A stretch of 6,014 nucleotides of DNA, taken from assembly GCA_024275815.1 (NCBI GenBank), contig JAJRYI010000277.1, forward strand, positions 1 through 6,014. The letters run 5' to 3'. Made by a program: the position numbers and the translations under genes. This document shows positions 5,994-6,014 of this stretch, piece by piece; the first letter of the stretch is position 1; each line of letters starts with the position of its first letter. Under the pieces are notes generated by a model. It made no database searches. It was not told the DNA's origin and saw only the letters and a program-made list of their open reading frames with translations. Source of the stretch: Actinomycetes bacterium (GTDB taxonomy: Bacteria; Actinomycetota; Acidimicrobiia; Spongiisociales; UBA5794).

Positions 5994-6007
5994 ATCCGTC
6001 CTCGGAT
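5994..6007 (+). terminator. Weak hairpin after the DUF3105-type gene
   Basis: ATCCG-TCCT-CGGAT forms a 5-bp stem 8 nt after the stop codon. The window ends 7 nt later with no T tract visible, so this is a weak candidate. Confidence 0.2.
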
Positions 6008-6014
6008 GGGTACC

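Noticed and set aside
97..6014. GGTACC at 97-102 and at the right edge (6009-6014)
   Set aside because: This is a common six-base palindrome with no further matching flank, so it is not evidence of an element boundary.

Overview
The window looks like chromosomal DNA from a high-GC bacterium, most likely an actinobacterium. The pointers are GTG starts, GC-rich third codon positions, a possible leaderless promoter of the TANNNT type, and the DUF3105 and DUF1269 membrane/stress-type proteins. I cannot name the genus. I see no tRNA, rRNA, CRISPR array, insertion sequence or phage gene.

Left part (1-2672): the C-terminal end of an unidentified protein enters from the left edge on the + strand and stops at 159-161. 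A divergent pair of arginine-metabolism genes follows. Ornithine carbamoyltransferase (282-1283, - strand) and arginine deiminase (1407-2672, + strand) face away from each other across a 123-bp promoter region. Arginine deiminase makes citrulline and ammonia from arginine. The transferase interconverts citrulline plus phosphate with ornithine plus carbamoyl phosphate. Carbamate kinase and the arginine/ornithine antiporter are not in the window. The transferase gene carries an in-frame amber codon (TAG, codon 29) between a well-placed start and an otherwise complete, uncorrupted protein. This is the most striking observation here.

Middle part (2678-4411): a two-gene - strand operon, coupled by an ATGA start/stop overlap, encodes a small four-helix membrane protein and then a six-helix membrane protein. 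The second carries a soluble C-terminal domain rich in conserved-looking histidines, including an HxHxH cluster, predicted to lie outside the membrane. Its last codon is only 5 bp from the end of the convergent arginine deiminase gene. Upstream of the operon is a 17-bp direct repeat with a 22-bp period, and beyond that a strong hairpin terminator belonging to the next gene.

Right part (4412-6014): a DUF1269-type protein (- strand) and a DUF3105-type membrane-anchored protein (+ strand) are transcribed divergently from a shared 191-bp spacer. The spacer holds a good Shine-Dalgarno for each gene, repeats of AGATGCAG and a possible ECF-sigma promoter.

The arginine pair is a functional unit by established biochemistry. 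The other genes have no established function that I can read from sequence. I see no convincing evidence for a wholly new multi-gene system. The amber-interrupted transferase, the histidine-rich membrane operon and the direct repeat in front of it deserve follow-up.
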